Below the pieces are notes generated by a model, which ran no database searches, had not been told where the DNA came from, and was given only the letters and a program-made list of their open reading frames with translations. This document shows positions 23,697 to 31,556 of a DNA stretch of 41,329 nt, piece by piece. The stretch lies in NCBI GenBank assembly GCA_019695235.1, contig JAIBAI010000024.1, positions 1-41,329 on the forward strand, in the 5' to 3' direction. This stretch comes from Bacteroidia bacterium (GTDB taxonomy: Bacteria; Bacteroidota; Bacteroidia; M30B66). Numbering within the stretch: the first letter of the stretch is position 1; every line of letters starts with the position of its first letter. A program made the position numbers and the translations under genes.

Positions 23697-25858
23697 GGAG
23701 CAATCAGCAAGGGGACAGCAGGTTGGTTGCCACACCTGATAAGATAAAAGCCTTCATGTAGTGAACTAACATCAACTATCCTACTGTTAAAATTCTTACC
23801 CGGATGGAGGGATACAGAAAATTCTCTTCCGGCGGTGTCGAATAGTTTAACACCCGGGAACAACGCACCATGCTGCAAATCAGTTAATTGCAGTTCAAAC
23901 TTCTTAGATTGTGTCGGATTTGGGAATACCTTTATGTTTTGTTTTGACATCCCGAGGGGCTCAGGAATCAATATTAAAGGAATGCTGTCGGTATTTTCCG
24001 CACCTGGTGTTGGCAGATGAAGAATGTTGAATTCGCCCTGTGCATCTGGTATTCTGCCGAAAGAAAAACCTTCTCTTTGGGGCGAATAATAAGTACCATC
24101 AATTAGCAATTCGCCGTCGGGTGCATATAAACCTACGAAGCCCCCGTTCTGGGTGAGCTTAAAATTCAGGTGACGTGCCCCCTGGGTTGTTTGCTGATCA
24201 GCCCAAAGGACGAAATATTGCCCTGCGCCGATGGTCAATTGGCTGCTCAGTTGCGGGAACTTAAACTTAACAGGGTTGTTAAGGTCGTTACTGATATAAT
24301 AACCAGAAAGGTTCACGTCAGCAGTATCCTGGTTATAAAGCTCAATCCAGGGGTCGTTCTGACCGAATTCATCAGGAAAATCACTGTTAAAATAAGCCAG
24401 TTCGTTGATATACACCTGTGGAGGGAGGTATTGTGGTACTGCATCGTTGTCGCGAATCACAAGTGTCATTGTGCTGCGGTTTCCGGTAAGTAAACCAGCT
24501 GGTGTGACTACAGAAATTGTCATTCGGACAAATTCATCCGGCTCAATCTGAAAATCGTTGACTGGCAACACATTAAAGCTAAATTCGCTGGTGTTTGGTG
24601 CTGTTGGCCCTAATAAAATCTGATGGTTTGAAGTTGCGGGAGTAGAAATGTAATCATTTGAAACACCCGGCCCGTTCTGTACATCAAGAATCACATAGTA
24701 CTGGGGGGGTACAGGAGGTACAATCCGGAGTTTAACATCTTTCCCGCCTGCTCCTTCGGTAATCATAACGGTGTCGCGTTCAAACTCAATATATGAAAGG
24801 TTCTCGTTATCAGTATTTTTGATGGTAATGGCAATTGCATCTTTGGCCCCTTTTACCAGGCCACCAGACAAGGCACCGATTGCAAGTGTCAGATTCTCAT
24901 CCAGTTCGGGGAAGCCATCCACCAAGGCCTGTACTGGGAGAATATAACTGGTTGCATTTGCCGGTATTTCAATACTGATAGTCATTTGATCACTCACAGG
25001 AGGCGAGGTACTGTAATCAGAAGAACTTACTCCCGGAAAATGGAGCACTGACAGCACCACCGTTTGTGGCGCAAACTGTGGAACGCTAATTTTTAGTTCA
25101 ACATTCCCTACCGGGCCCCCCTCGGTGAGCGTCATCTGTTCCTGGGCGAACTGAATGGTACTTGCAAAAGGTTGTGTATTACCTGTGCTCCAGTCAGGCC
25201 AACTGTTGTAACCAGCAGATTCGCCATTATCTAAAAGCCAGTAGTTTACGTTGTTAATCAGCGGTAAAATCTCTGGCCCAACTCCTTCGATGGGAGTAAC
25301 TCCAAAATAACCGTTATCAATATTGTAGGTAGTAACGTTTACAAAGCACATAGCTGTCTGGCCGTTCACCAGCGGGGCGGGCAAACAAGTACGGAACTCG
25401 AAGAATGAAATAGTATCACAAGGACTTCGCCAGTAATTGGTACTGATTCCGGCAATAAACGAAGGCTCCTCAGCTGTGCCTGTATAGGCCAAAATCTGGT
25501 CACCCATACCGAGGAAGAAAAAAATACGACCGCTTACTGTACCGGGCCCTATAATCGTCATTCCGGTACCAGCACCCCCATCTCTGAATTTCACGATTGT
25601 TCCGGCAGGTAAAACGGTGTCGGGGCTTGTCCACACCACAGTACCTTCATTTGTAAGCAGCCTTGAGCCGGTCCATTTATTATCGGTAAAACTTATTTGG
25701 GTATTTGCCGGAATTGGCCGGGTATTAATTATTGCGAAGGCTATCGGATGATCCCCTTGAATTGCAATAAAGGCCACGGAACCAGCGGGTAGTGATTGGG
25801 CAAAGCTGCTTGCAGAGAGGAGGATACCGAGTAGCCAGACAAAGAGTAATTTTCTCAT
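23693..25858 (-). CDS. Secreted Calx-beta / lamin-tail protein with T9SS domain
   Basis: The 721-aa protein has a signal peptide (MRKLLFVWLLGILLSASSFA). An N-terminal beta-rich domain of about 200 aa begins SLPAGSVAFIAIQGDHPIAFA. Two Calx-beta-like domains follow at about 235-335 (MTLTEGGPVGNVELKI) and 355-455 (VMITEGAGGKDVKLRI). Next are a lamin-tail domain at about 486-600 (INELAYFNSDFPDEFGQNDP, WIELYNQD) and a type A T9SS domain (VFPNPTQSKKFELQL, FYLIRCG). It is probably a secreted adhesive or calcium-binding surface protein. The ATG at 25858 is chosen for its signal peptide and a TATCTTTG box 19 nt upstream. The stop overlaps the proposed mnmD start. Confidence 0.9.
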   Translation of the reverse strand: MRKLLFVWLLGILLSASSFAQSLPAGSVAFIAIQGDHPIAFAIINTRPIPANTQISFTDNKWTGSRLLTNEGTVVWTSPDTVLPAGTIVKFRDGGAGTGMTIIGPGTVSGRIFFFLGMGDQILAYTGTAEEPSFIAGISTNYWRSPCDTISFFEFRTCLPAPLVNGQTAMCFVNVTTYNIDNGYFGVTPIEGVGPEILPLINNVNYWLLDNGESAGYNSWPDWSTGNTQPFASTIQFAQEQMTLTEGGPVGNVELKISVPQFAPQTVVLSVLHFPGVSSSDYSTSPPVSDQMTISIEIPANATSYILPVQALVDGFPELDENLTLAIGALSGGLVKGAKDAIAITIKNTDNENLSYIEFERDTVMITEGAGGKDVKLRIVPPVPPQYYVILDVQNGPGVSNDYISTPATSNHQILLGPTAPNTSEFSFNVLPVNDFQIEPDEFVRMTISVVTPAGLLTGNRSTMTLVIRDNDAVPQYLPPQVYINELAYFNSDFPDEFGQNDPWIELYNQDTADVNLSGYYISNDLNNPVKFKFPQLSSQLTIGAGQYFVLWADQQTTQGARHLNFKLTQNGGFVGLYAPDGELLIDGTYYSPQREGFSFGRIPDAQGEFNILHLPTPGAENTDSIPLILIPEPLGMSKQNIKVFPNPTQSKKFELQLTDLQHGALFPGVKLFDTAGREFSVSLHPGKNFNSRIVDVSSLHEGFYLIRCGNQPAVPLLIAP

Positions 25859-25877
25859 AAAAAGCCTGATCAGACTA

Positions 25878-25885
25878 CAAAGATA
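25878..25885 (-). promoter_or_regulatory. -7 box TATCTTTG of Calx-beta gene
   Basis: An exact TAnnTTTG match on the minus strand lies 19 nt before the ATG at 25858. It excludes the upstream ATG at 25909 as the main start. Confidence 0.5.
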
Positions 25886-25958
25886 CGAAATGCGGGCAAA
25901 AAGGTTCATTCTGATGGCTGAGGTAAAGGCATATTAACATTTTTTAAATTTTTGGTAC

Positions 25959-25989
25959 TTGACCACTGACAATGAATATGATTAATTTG
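25959..25989 (+). promoter_or_regulatory. Promoter of the moxR-bat operon
   Basis: TTG (25959-25961), a 20-nt spacer and TTAATTTG (25982-25989) fit the Bacteroidota promoter with one mismatch. The leader to the ATG at 26010 is about 15-20 nt. No other box occurs before the internal genes, so this promoter may drive all eight genes to 34130. Confidence 0.55.
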
Positions 25990-26009
25990 CGCTCCCAAAA
26001 ATTATATTC

Positions 26010-26996
26010 ATGACCGAAATAAGAGAAATCAATGAGCGTATTGAGCGTGAGAGTGCATTCATTGAGCTGTTAAACCTCGAGCTTGATAAAGTTATCATTG
26101 GTCAGCGTTACATGCTTGACCGTCTGCTGATTGGCATGTTGGCCAACGGCCATATTTTATTAGAAGGGGTGCCGGGTCTGGCAAAGACATTGGCCATTAA
26201 GAGTCTTTCTCAGGCGATTGATGCGCAGTTCAGCAGGCTACAGTTTACCCCTGACCTATTACCGGCCGACTTAATCGGGACGATGATTTACAACCAGAAG
26301 CAGGAGCAGTTTACGGTTCGGAAAGGTCCGATTTTTGCAAATTTCATTTTGGCTGATGAAATCAACCGTGCTCCGGCAAAGGTTCAGAGTGCACTTTTAG
26401 AAGCTATGCAAGAGCGCCAGGTAACGATTGGTGACACCACCTTTGCCTTACCAGAACCATTTTTAGTACTTGCCACTCAGAACCCTGTAGAGCAGGAAGG
26501 TACTTATCCCCTACCGGAAGCCCAGGTTGACCGTTTCATGCTCAAGGTAGTGATTGACTATCCAAATAAAGAGGAGGAAAAGCGTATCATTCGTGAGAAT
26601 TTGGCAGCCGAATTTCCCAAACCTGCCAAGGTCATCAGTCCGGATCAGATACTCCGCGCCAGAAAGGTTGTCAGGGAAGTATATATGGATGAAAAGATTG
26701 AGCGGTACATTGTTGACATTGTTTTTTCTACCCGCTATCCGAAAGACCATGGCCTGGCAAAATACCAGCCGCTGATAAGTTTCGGAGCATCACCCCGTGC
26801 CTCGATTAGCCTGGCGCTGGCTGCCAAGGCTTACGCATTTATTCGTCGCAGGGGCTATGTAATTCCGGAGGATGTACGGGCGGTATGCATGGATGTTCTC
26901 CGTCACCGTATCGGATTAACTTACGAAGCAGAAGCTGAAAACATCACATCAGAACAGATTGTTTCAGAAATACTTAATACAGTAGAAGTGCCTTAA
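26010..26996 (+). CDS. MoxR-family AAA+ ATPase
   Basis: The 328-aa protein is a MoxR AAA+ chaperone-like ATPase. It has Walker A GVPGLAKT, the FTPDLLPADLIGT segment, Walker B ILADEINRAPAKVQSALLEAMQE with QVTIG after it, sensor 1 ATQNP and PEAQVDRFMLK. The lid domain contains GASPRASISLALAAKAYA. MoxR ATPases act with VWA-domain partners to mature or remodel proteins. Here it opens the DUF58-Bat operon, the usual arrangement in Bacteroidota. The following gene begins 10 bp later. Confidence 0.96.
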   Translation: MTEIREINERIERESAFIELLNLELDKVIIGQRYMLDRLLIGMLANGHILLEGVPGLAKTLAIKSLSQAIDAQFSRLQFTPDLLPADLIGTMIYNQKQEQFTVRKGPIFANFILADEINRAPAKVQSALLEAMQERQVTIGDTTFALPEPFLVLATQNPVEQEGTYPLPEAQVDRFMLKVVIDYPNKEEEKRIIRENLAAEFPKPAKVISPDQILRARKVVREVYMDEKIERYIVDIVFSTRYPKDHGLAKYQPLISFGASPRASISLALAAKAYAFIRRRGYVIPEDVRAVCMDVLRHRIGLTYEAEAENITSEQIVSEILNTVEVP

Positions 26997-27006
26997 AAGC
27001 ACAGGT

Positions 27007-27873
27007 ATGGAAACCAAGGAACTGTTACGGAAAGTACGGAAACTGGAAATCAAAAGTCGCGGCCTTTCTGCCCAATTGTTCAGTGGGCAGTACCACAGCG
27101 CTTTTAAAGGCAGGGGTATGTCGTTCAGTGAAGTACGGCCTTATCAGGCAGGCGATGATGTTCGCACCATTGACTGGAATGTAACAGCACGTCTAAATCA
27201 ACCCTTTGTGAAGGTGTACGAAGAAGAACGTGAATTGACCATTATGTTGGTGGTTGATGTAAGTGGTTCGAAGGGGTTCGGCACTGCGGAGCGCTTTAAA
27301 TCAGAACTTGTAGCTGAGGTATGTGCCATTCTTTCATTTTCTGCAATGCAAAACAATGATAAGATTGGTGTCATTTTTTTCAGTGATATCATTGAAAAAT
27401 ACATCCCTCCCAAAAAGGGGAAATCACATGTCTTGCGCATTATTCGTGAGTTGATAGACTTTAAACCTGAGCATACTGTTACCAATTTATCGGAAGCATT
27501 GAAATTTTTAACCAATGTGGCCAAGAAACGGTGTACGGCATTCATACTCTCTGATTTTATTTCAGGGCCATTTGAAGACACCCTGCGTATTGCATCCCGT
27601 AAGCATGATATTGTTGCCTTAAGGATATGTGACCCGCGTGAGAAAGTGATGCCGGATGTTGGCCTGGTACATTTTAAGGATGCCGAAACAGGTGAACGGC
27701 GGTGGATTGACACTTCCGACCGTGTTTTTCGCAAAGCTTATGAGCTCAATTTCAGAAAACACGAAGACCAGCTTAAAAGCATCTTTGCGCGTGCCGGTGT
27801 TGACCAGGCTGTGCTGCATACCGACCGGAGCTATATTCAACCATTGAGCAACCTGTTTAAACAAAGGGGATGA
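27007..27873 (+). CDS. DUF58 domain-containing protein
   Basis: The 288-aa protein carries the DUF58 signature YQAGDDVRTIDWNVTAR, followed by FVKVYEEERELTIMLVVDVSGS. The latter contains the D-x-S-x-S metal-site motif of a VWA-like fold. No signal peptide or membrane segment is visible, so it is probably cytosolic, where it can contact MoxR. DUF58 proteins are constant partners of MoxR ATPases, but their molecular action is not known. The stop overlaps the next start by 4 nt (ATGA). Confidence 0.94.
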   Translation: METKELLRKVRKLEIKSRGLSAQLFSGQYHSAFKGRGMSFSEVRPYQAGDDVRTIDWNVTARLNQPFVKVYEEERELTIMLVVDVSGSKGFGTAERFKSELVAEVCAILSFSAMQNNDKIGVIFFSDIIEKYIPPKKGKSHVLRIIRELIDFKPEHTVTNLSEALKFLTNVAKKRCTAFILSDFISGPFEDTLRIASRKHDIVALRICDPREKVMPDVGLVHFKDAETGERRWIDTSDRVFRKAYELNFRKHEDQLKSIFARAGVDQAVLHTDRSYIQPLSNLFKQRG

Positions 27874-28808
27874 TGAGATTGCTGCTGGCTATACTTTTGT
27901 TATTTACTCGCCTCACTATAGATGCGCAGCAAGCCAGTGCTTCAGCGGGAACATATTCGCTAAAAATAGGAGAGCAAACACAGATTACGCTTCAAGCCAA
28001 GCCACGGCAAAACGAAAAAGTTGTTTGGCCAATATTAACCGACTCTTTAGGGCCATATTTTGATATTGTGACGAAGGAGAAAATTGACACCCTGCGTGAT
28101 TCAGTTTCCGGAAATCAAAGTTATCGCCAACGTCTGCTAATCACATCGTTTGACACCGGAATGTTCACACTTCCGGTATTTGCCTTTACATTTATTCAGT
28201 CGAACGGCGACAGTACTTCTATTGTAAGTGATGCTTTAACAATCGCAGTAAAATCAGTTGCAGTAGACACCACTCAAGCCATAAAAGATATAAAAGGCGT
28301 TCAAGACATACCCTTTGAATTGCGGGAGTATATTCCCTGGGTTTTTGCCGGAATAGCCATTGCTGCCCTGATTGTAGGCGGTATTTATCTATGGTTGCAA
28401 AGGCGGAAACCTACCAAGCCGGTTGCCCCAAAGGCACCACCTGTACCACCTGGAGAGAAGGCATTGGCTGCTTTAAGAAAACTTGGCGAAGAACGTGCCT
28501 GGTTAAATGGCCAGGAAAAGCGCTATCACTCATCACTAACAGATATCCTGCGCAGTTATATCGAAGAACAATTTGGCTTGCCTGCGCTTGAGTCAACCAG
28601 TGAAGATATTTTGATGATGAGTAGTAGGCATGCTGTTCTAAAGGAACATGCTTTAAGGCTGAAACAAGTATTGCAGTTAGCTGATTTAGTGAAATTTGCA
28701 AAAGCAAATCCTTTGCCGGTTGAGCATGAACATAGCCTGACACTTGCGTTTGAATTTGTTCAAAGCACTCAGAGCATTTCAGAAAGAAAGGAGGTTCCGC
28801 TTGTTTGA
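27870..28808 (+). CDS. Single-TM protein of the Bat locus, unknown function
   Basis: The 312-aa protein has a signal peptide (RLLLAILLLFTRLTIDAQQ). A periplasmic domain of about 125 aa with an immunoglobulin-like beta pattern (YSLKIGEQTQITLQAKP, FDTGMFTLPVFAFTF) follows. A transmembrane helix (WVFAGIAIAALIVGGIYLWL) leads to a Pro-rich linker (KPVAPKAPPVPPGEKA) and a cytosolic helical domain containing YHSSLTDILRSYIEEQFGLPALESTS. This resembles a short BatD with a DUF4381-like tail. It occupies the slot between DUF58 and BatA that is usual in Bacteroidota, and overlaps both neighbours. I cannot give it a function. Confidence 0.85.
   Translation: MMRLLLAILLLFTRLTIDAQQASASAGTYSLKIGEQTQITLQAKPRQNEKVVWPILTDSLGPYFDIVTKEKIDTLRDSVSGNQSYRQRLLITSFDTGMFTLPVFAFTFIQSNGDSTSIVSDALTIAVKSVAVDTTQAIKDIKGVQDIPFELREYIPWVFAGIAIAALIVGGIYLWLQRRKPTKPVAPKAPPVPPGEKALAALRKLGEERAWLNGQEKRYHSSLTDILRSYIEEQFGLPALESTSEDILMMSSRHAVLKEHALRLKQVLQLADLVKFAKANPLPVEHEHSLTLAFEFVQSTQSISERKEVPLV
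28787..28795 (+). promoter_or_regulatory. Strong Shine-Dalgarno AAAGGAGGT before batA
   Basis: AAAGGAGGT is fully complementary to the 16S anti-Shine-Dalgarno and lies 5 nt before the TTG at 28801. It decides the batA start and is unusual in a window where other genes lack such sites. Confidence 0.65.
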
Positions 28809-29829
28809 CGAAGGTAGGTTCAGGTTACCGGCATTCTCAGAGGTTAGTTTTGCACATCCCTGGGTATTCTGGCTACTGTGCATCATTCCGTTGCTGGTAA
28901 TTTGGTATGTACGCCGTCATCATCACACAAAGCCGGAACTCACAATTTCTGGCTTATCTGGTTTTGTGGGCAACCGCAAATCTGCGGTAGTGCGCCTGAT
29001 GCACCTGCCGTTTGTTTTTCGCTGTATTTCAATTGCCTTAATCATCATAGCCCTTGCCCGGCCTCAGACAAGGCTTTCGGTTCAAGACATGAACACAATG
29101 GGTATTGACATTTTACTCACGATGGACTTGTCAGCGAGTATGCTAGCCAAGGATTTCAAGCCCAATCGTCTTGAATCAGCCAAGTCGGTTGCTATTGAAT
29201 TTATTGACAGCCGCCCTTCTGACCGGATAGGCCTTGTGGTATTTTCTGGTGAAGCGTATACGCAATGTCCGCTAACCATAGACCATTCGGTTTTAAAGAA
29301 CTTATTGAGTACAGTTGAGCCAAATTTTCTCGCCGATGGAACTGCTATCGGAATGGGTCTTGCTACGGCAGTCAACCGGCTTCGTGAAAGTAAATCTGCT
29401 GGCAAAGTGATTATTCTTATTACAGATGGCGAAAACAATGTAGGTTCGGTATCTCCTCTCACGGCGGCTGAAATAGCCAGAGAATTCGGCATTCGACTTT
29501 ATACCATAGGCGTTGGCAGCAGAGGCATGGCCTATTCGCCGGTTACACGTGTAAACGGAGAATATGTTTTCGGATACACCGAGGTTCGCATTGATGAAGC
29601 ATTGCTCACAAAGATGGCTGAGATGACGCAGGGACAGTATTTTAGGGCCACCAACCACGAAGGCTTAAAAGCAATTTACAAGCAGATTGATCAATTGGAA
29701 AAAACCCGTTTTGACGTAAAGGAATATCGCAAGAAAAAGGAAGAATTTTGGCCTCTGGCACTTTTAGCTGTTATGTTTGTGGTAGCCGAATGGCTTATGC
29801 GTAATACTTTAATGCGTTCAATTCCCTGA
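28801..29829 (+). CDS. batA: VWA domain membrane protein BatA
   Basis: The 342-aa protein begins with a transmembrane segment after FAHPWVFWLLCIIPLLVIW and a second one near residue 70. A von Willebrand factor A domain follows with the MIDAS motif DLSAS (in ILLTMDLSASMLAKDF), the GTAIGMGLATAV threonine and ITDGENN. A C-terminal helix anchors the domain. The start is set at TTG 28801 because a perfect Shine-Dalgarno lies 5 nt upstream. Family members also begin a few residues before the FAHP segment. This start overlaps the previous gene by 8 nt. A TTG 57 bp upstream is also open but has no ribosome site. Confidence 0.93.
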   Translation: MFDEGRFRLPAFSEVSFAHPWVFWLLCIIPLLVIWYVRRHHHTKPELTISGLSGFVGNRKSAVVRLMHLPFVFRCISIALIIIALARPQTRLSVQDMNTMGIDILLTMDLSASMLAKDFKPNRLESAKSVAIEFIDSRPSDRIGLVVFSGEAYTQCPLTIDHSVLKNLLSTVEPNFLADGTAIGMGLATAVNRLRESKSAGKVIILITDGENNVGSVSPLTAAEIAREFGIRLYTIGVGSRGMAYSPVTRVNGEYVFGYTEVRIDEALLTKMAEMTQGQYFRATNHEGLKAIYKQIDQLEKTRFDVKEYRKKKEEFWPLALLAVMFVVAEWLMRNTLMRSIP

Positions 29830-29832
29830 AGT

Positions 29833-30876
29833 ATGTTTCGATTTGCCTATCCTGATTTTCTCTGGCTGCTGCTGCTGCTTCCATTCTTCGGTTTGTTATT
29901 TTTCTTACGGATGCGTTGGAAGAAGAAGGCTATCCGGAGGTTTGGCGACCCCAGGCTGGTAAGTTTACTTATGCCCGATCAGTCGAACGGGAAAGTCAGG
30001 TTAAAGTTTTTCTTATTGGCAGGTGCCTTTCTGTTTTTAGTGATTGGACTTGCCAATCCGCAGATCGGTTCTAAGTATGAAGAAGTAAAGCGACAGGGAG
30101 TTGACTTGATAATAGCATTGGATGTTTCAAACAGTATGTTGGCAGAAGACATCCGGCCCAACCGCCTTGAACGTGCAAAGCAGGCAATTGGGAAATTATT
30201 GGAGAAGTTTAGTGATGACCGGATAGGCATCGTTGTTTTTGCCGGAGAGGCATATCTGCAAATGCCATTCACGCAGGATTATGCAGCAGCTAAATTGTTT
30301 TTGGGGAATGTATCCACAACAAATATTGCATCGCAGGGTACAGCAATTGGTGCGGCTCTTGAAACAGCTGTGCGTGCATTGCCCAGAGGAGATAAAAGAA
30401 GCAAAGCAATAATAGTCATTTCGGATGGTGAAAACCATGAAGACAACGCCACCGAGGCTGCTGCCGCTGCCAGGCAAGCCGGCATCAATGTTTACACACT
30501 GGGTATCGGCACCGAACAAGGCGCACCATTGCCGATATTTACAAACGGTCAACTACAGGGTTACCGTAAAGATGCACAAGGCAACCCGGTAATCAGCAAA
30601 ATGAGTCCCTTGCTTTTAATGGAAGTTGCCTCAGCCGGCGGCGGGAAATTTGTGCAAGCCAGTGCAAGTGACATTGGGCTCGATGATTTGTTCAATCAAA
30701 TTAATGCCATGCAAAAGTCAGATTTCGGCAACAAAACATTTACCGACTATGCCGACAGATTTCCTGTATTTTTATCACTGGCACTGTTGTTACTTTTGGC
30801 AGATTTATTGCTTAACGAACGAAAAACTGCGCTATCGAGAAGAGTTAATCTTTTTAGCGGCACCAAGAAAGCATGA
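29833..30876 (+). CDS. batB: VWA domain membrane protein BatB
   Basis: The 347-aa protein has the same architecture as BatA. It starts FRFAYPDFLWLLLLLPFFGLL, has a second helix before SKYEEVKRQG, and then a VWA domain with MIDAS DVSNSM (in LIIALDVSNSMLAEDI), GTAIGAALETAV and ISDGENH, ending with a C-terminal helix. BatA and BatB probably form a hetero-complex in the inner membrane with periplasmic or cytosolic VWA faces. It lies 3 bp after batA and overlaps batC by 4 nt (ATGA). Confidence 0.94.
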   Translation: MFRFAYPDFLWLLLLLPFFGLLFFLRMRWKKKAIRRFGDPRLVSLLMPDQSNGKVRLKFFLLAGAFLFLVIGLANPQIGSKYEEVKRQGVDLIIALDVSNSMLAEDIRPNRLERAKQAIGKLLEKFSDDRIGIVVFAGEAYLQMPFTQDYAAAKLFLGNVSTTNIASQGTAIGAALETAVRALPRGDKRSKAIIVISDGENHEDNATEAAAAARQAGINVYTLGIGTEQGAPLPIFTNGQLQGYRKDAQGNPVISKMSPLLLMEVASAGGGKFVQASASDIGLDDLFNQINAMQKSDFGNKTFTDYADRFPVFLSLALLLLLADLLLNERKTALSRRVNLFSGTKKA

Positions 30877-31547
30877 AAACATCCGGCCTATTGCTATTAT
30901 TTTTAAGCCTTATCGCAGGCCTGTTTCCATTAAGCGGACAACAGACGAGGAGTCATTTTCGCAAGGGGAACGAGTTATACAAAGAAGGGAAGTTTAATGA
31001 TGCTGAGATTGAGTACCGGAAAGGTTTGTCGAAGCAGCCTGAATCATGGACAGGGAATTACAATCTGGCCAACGCTTTGTATAGGCAAAAGCGGTACGAT
31101 GAAGCTGGCAAGGTACTTGATTCGCTTGCTTCAGATGCTTCAACAGCAGCCCAAAAGGCGAAAATTTATCACAATCTGGGCAATAGCTATCTTGAAAACA
31201 AAGATTATTCGAAGAGTATTGAAGCATATAAAAACGCACTCAAGGCCAACCCAAAAGATGATGACACCCGCTACAATCTGGCCTATGCGATGAAAAAAAT
31301 GGAGCAGCAAAAACAGCAGCAACAGCAAAAACAACAGCAACAGCAGCAGAAACAACAAAATCAAAAGCAACAGGAGCAGAAAAAAGAGAACAACAAAGAG
31401 CGTCAGGAGGATAAAAAACAGCAAATCAGCCGTGAAGAAGCTGAGCGGGTGCTGGATGCACTCAATCAGGACGAAAAAGAACTGCGTAAACGGGTAGATA
31501 AGAAAGAAGGTAAGGGTCATGAGCCCGCCACAGGTAAGGACTGGTAG
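30873..31547 (+). CDS. batC: TPR protein BatC with glutamine-rich linker
   Basis: The 224-aa protein has a signal peptide (LLLLFLSLIAGLFPLSG). Three TPR-like repeats follow at about residues 25-135, with HFRKGNELYKEGKFNDAEIE and the consensus AKIYHNLGNSYLENKDYSKS. A very glutamine/lysine-rich stretch at about 143-175 is next, then a charged tail with EEAERVLDALNQDEKELRKR. That last helix is the conserved end of BatC proteins. It is predicted to be a periplasmic scaffold of the Bat complex. The Q-rich linker is encoded by CAG/CAA runs and is prone to length change. Confidence 0.9.
   Translation: MKTSGLLLLFLSLIAGLFPLSGQQTRSHFRKGNELYKEGKFNDAEIEYRKGLSKQPESWTGNYNLANALYRQKRYDEAGKVLDSLASDASTAAQKAKIYHNLGNSYLENKDYSKSIEAYKNALKANPKDDDTRYNLAYAMKKMEQQKQQQQQKQQQQQQKQQNQKQQEQKKENNKERQEDKKQQISREEAERVLDALNQDEKELRKRVDKKEGKGHEPATGKDW
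31302..31385 (+). repeat. CAG/CAA low-complexity tract in batC
   Basis: The tract encodes about 28 residues that are almost all Gln or Lys, in frame, using mixed CAG and CAA codons. Codon mixing suggests that the glutamine composition is selected rather than only slipped. Confidence 0.75.
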
Positions 31548-31556
31548 AAGAAACAG

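Noticed and set aside
27198..27734. 178-aa antisense frame within the DUF58 gene
   Set aside because: It is a shadow of a well-supported DUF58 coding region, with no recognisable domain.
30196..30552. 118-aa antisense frame within batB
   Set aside because: It lies opposite the VWA domain, with no promoter and no family features.
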